Source: Anaerolineae bacterium (lineage in GTDB: Bacteria; Chloroflexota; Anaerolineae; 4572-78; J111). From it: a stretch of 50,141 nt of DNA. The position numbers and the translations under genes were made by a program. Location: contig JAFGDY010000128.1 in assembly GCA_016931895.1 (NCBI GenBank), positions 1 to 50,141 of the forward strand, written 5' to 3'. Below are positions 49,373-50,141 of this stretch, in pieces. Each line of letters opens with the position of its first letter. Within the stretch, counting starts at the first letter, position 1. The notes under the pieces are model-generated. The model searched no databases and was not told the DNA's origin. It was given only the letters and a program-made list of their open reading frames with translations.

Positions 49373-49410
49373 ACCTTATGGTATGCCATAGGGCGCTAAA
49401 AAAACCAAAT

Positions 49411-49447
49411 TTCACTTGCCCCCAAACTGAGTTTGGGGGCAAGTGAA
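49411..49447. promoter_or_regulatory. Perfect long hairpin between deacetylase and the last gene
   Basis: Positions 49411-49426 pair with 49432-49447 (16 bp, no mismatch, 5-nt loop CTGAG). On the minus strand it is followed within 6 nt by a run of seven T, so it could act as terminator or attenuator 39 bp before the deacetylase start. Confidence 0.55.
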
Positions 49448-49517
49448 AAAATGCCTTGTTACCCGGGGAAAAAAACTTGCGCAGGTCTATACTTGGGCCT
49501 TACCCACCGGCCCATCG

Positions 49518-49547
49518 TTGTCTTTGCCCCCAGACTTGTGGTATACT
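49518..49547 (+). promoter_or_regulatory. Promoter of the last gene
   Basis: TTGTCT (49518-49523), an 18-bp spacer and TATACT (49542-49547) with a TGG extension. The start codon is 25 bp further on. Confidence 0.65.
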
Positions 49548-49571
49548 GGATAGCGTGAAGCGAGTGTGTTT

Positions 49572-50087
49572 ATGGACCTACCCTCCTTAAACTCAATCAT
49601 TCTGATCACTATCCTGGCTTCAAGCACCACCACGGCCCTGGCCGTGGGCAGTTATCTCTATTTGCGGACCCAGGTAGGGATGAAGCAGCAGCGGGCCAGG
49701 CTTGAACGCCATCTCCGGCGTTTACAGCGATTGACCTCGCAGTTGCTCAATGCCTGCGACTGCCTGCTGGAGGGTGACAGCCCGGAGCAAAGCGCCCTTT
49801 ACCATCGCTTTAAAACGCATGGCGGCGAATATTACGGCGATATCTGCGCCGAGGTACGGAAAACCCTGCGCCGGGGCCAGGGGGCGTTGCAGGCTGCTTT
49901 TGCCCTGCGCCAAAAATTAATTGATCCGGCGGTGCAACAACATCGTTCTCTGGAACAACAAATCTGGGATTGGGAAATGCTCTATGCTGCGCTGGTGGGG
50001 CAAGGCGAGCGTATTCAAAATTTAACGGCAGAAGAGTTGCGTTCTCTATTTAGTCGAGGCATGGTCATAATTCCTATGCTGCTTTGA
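49572..50087 (+). CDS. Membrane-anchored helical protein, unknown
   Basis: The 171-aa protein has one N-terminal membrane segment (about residues 9-31, IILITILASSTTTALAVGSYLYL) followed by a long, basic then mixed-charge helical region (QQRARLERHLRRLQRLTSQLL...) that is probably cytoplasmic coiled coil. I do not recognise a family. The ATG at 49572 was chosen, with GTG at 49566 as alternative; the ribosome binding sequence is weak. A clear promoter precedes it. The final 54 bases of the window hold nothing that I can name. Confidence 0.6.
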   Translation: MDLPSLNSIILITILASSTTTALAVGSYLYLRTQVGMKQQRARLERHLRRLQRLTSQLLNACDCLLEGDSPEQSALYHRFKTHGGEYYGDICAEVRKTLRRGQGALQAAFALRQKLIDPAVQQHRSLEQQIWDWEMLYAALVGQGERIQNLTAEELRSLFSRGMVIIPMLL

Positions 50088-50141
50088 GGAAAGCTTTAAG
50101 GCCACTACGCAAGGGCAAGTCGTGCTGGAAACAGTATAACA

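Overview
The window is 50 kb of bacterial chromosome with about 40 protein genes, three tRNA genes, several promoters and terminators, and many short repeats. No rRNA, CRISPR array, integrase, transposase or phage gene was seen. The mix of genes suggests a Chloroflexota bacterium, probably Anaerolineae-like. The basis is a cyclase-ATPase-TPR giant protein, a Ser/Thr kinase with membrane segments, DUF6062, several pentapeptide and GT39/YfhO-type membrane proteins, and a mutase large subunit without its B12 domain. This placement is an inference; no marker tree could be run.

Layout. 1-6.1 kb: glutaredoxin-like protein, glycerophosphodiesterase, a PflX-type radical SAM protein, and a minus-strand operon of Ser/Thr kinase, trmL and a GT-B-like protein. 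6.1-8.2 kb: a small membrane ORF and an acyl-CoA mutase large subunit interrupted by an in-frame amber codon. 8.2-14.4 kb: a CNBD histidine kinase, a pentapeptide protein and a soluble-adenylyl-cyclase-like giant. 14.6-17.6 kb: msrA, rnc (with a strong leader hairpin) and an RlmI-type methyltransferase. 17.9-21.7 kb: a membrane protein, a PadR-GyrI fusion regulator, and a two-gene unit that is the most unusual part of the window. That unit is a SAM methyltransferase fused to an HgcA-like corrinoid/membrane module, followed 4 bp later by a short HgcB-like ferredoxin. 21.7-22.1 kb: dense nested palindromic repeats. 22.2-25.1 kb: DUF6062, trmD, rplS (with two tandem terminator-like leader hairpins) and rnhB. 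25.1-27.6 kb: two acetyltransferases, then tRNA-Pro, a CheY-like regulator, tRNA-Gly and tRNA-Met in one apparent transcription unit.

27.6-42.7 kb is a cell-surface or glycan region. It holds a lipoprotein with an SH3b domain, a family 2 glycosyltransferase, a pentapeptide protein, and four very large membrane proteins (three GT39/PMT-like, one YfhO-like). A methyltransferase and a GNAT protein sit among them. The GT39-like proteins share repeated C-terminal beta-rich modules, and the coding sequences carry in-frame degenerate 7-bp tandem repeats and other dispersed repeats. 42.8-50.1 kb: a GNAT protein, an AT-richer lipoprotein gene, metG-folC-zinc ribbon gene cluster, a polysaccharide deacetylase lipoprotein and a small membrane-anchored protein of unknown role.

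Genes often overlap by 1, 4 or 11 nt, so many are probably translationally coupled. Several promoters use an extended -10 of the form TGnTATAAT or TGnTATACT. The MT-HgcA/HgcB-like pair and the PadR-GyrI regulator beside it are the best candidates for a previously undescribed system. All functional statements come from motif recognition by eye.
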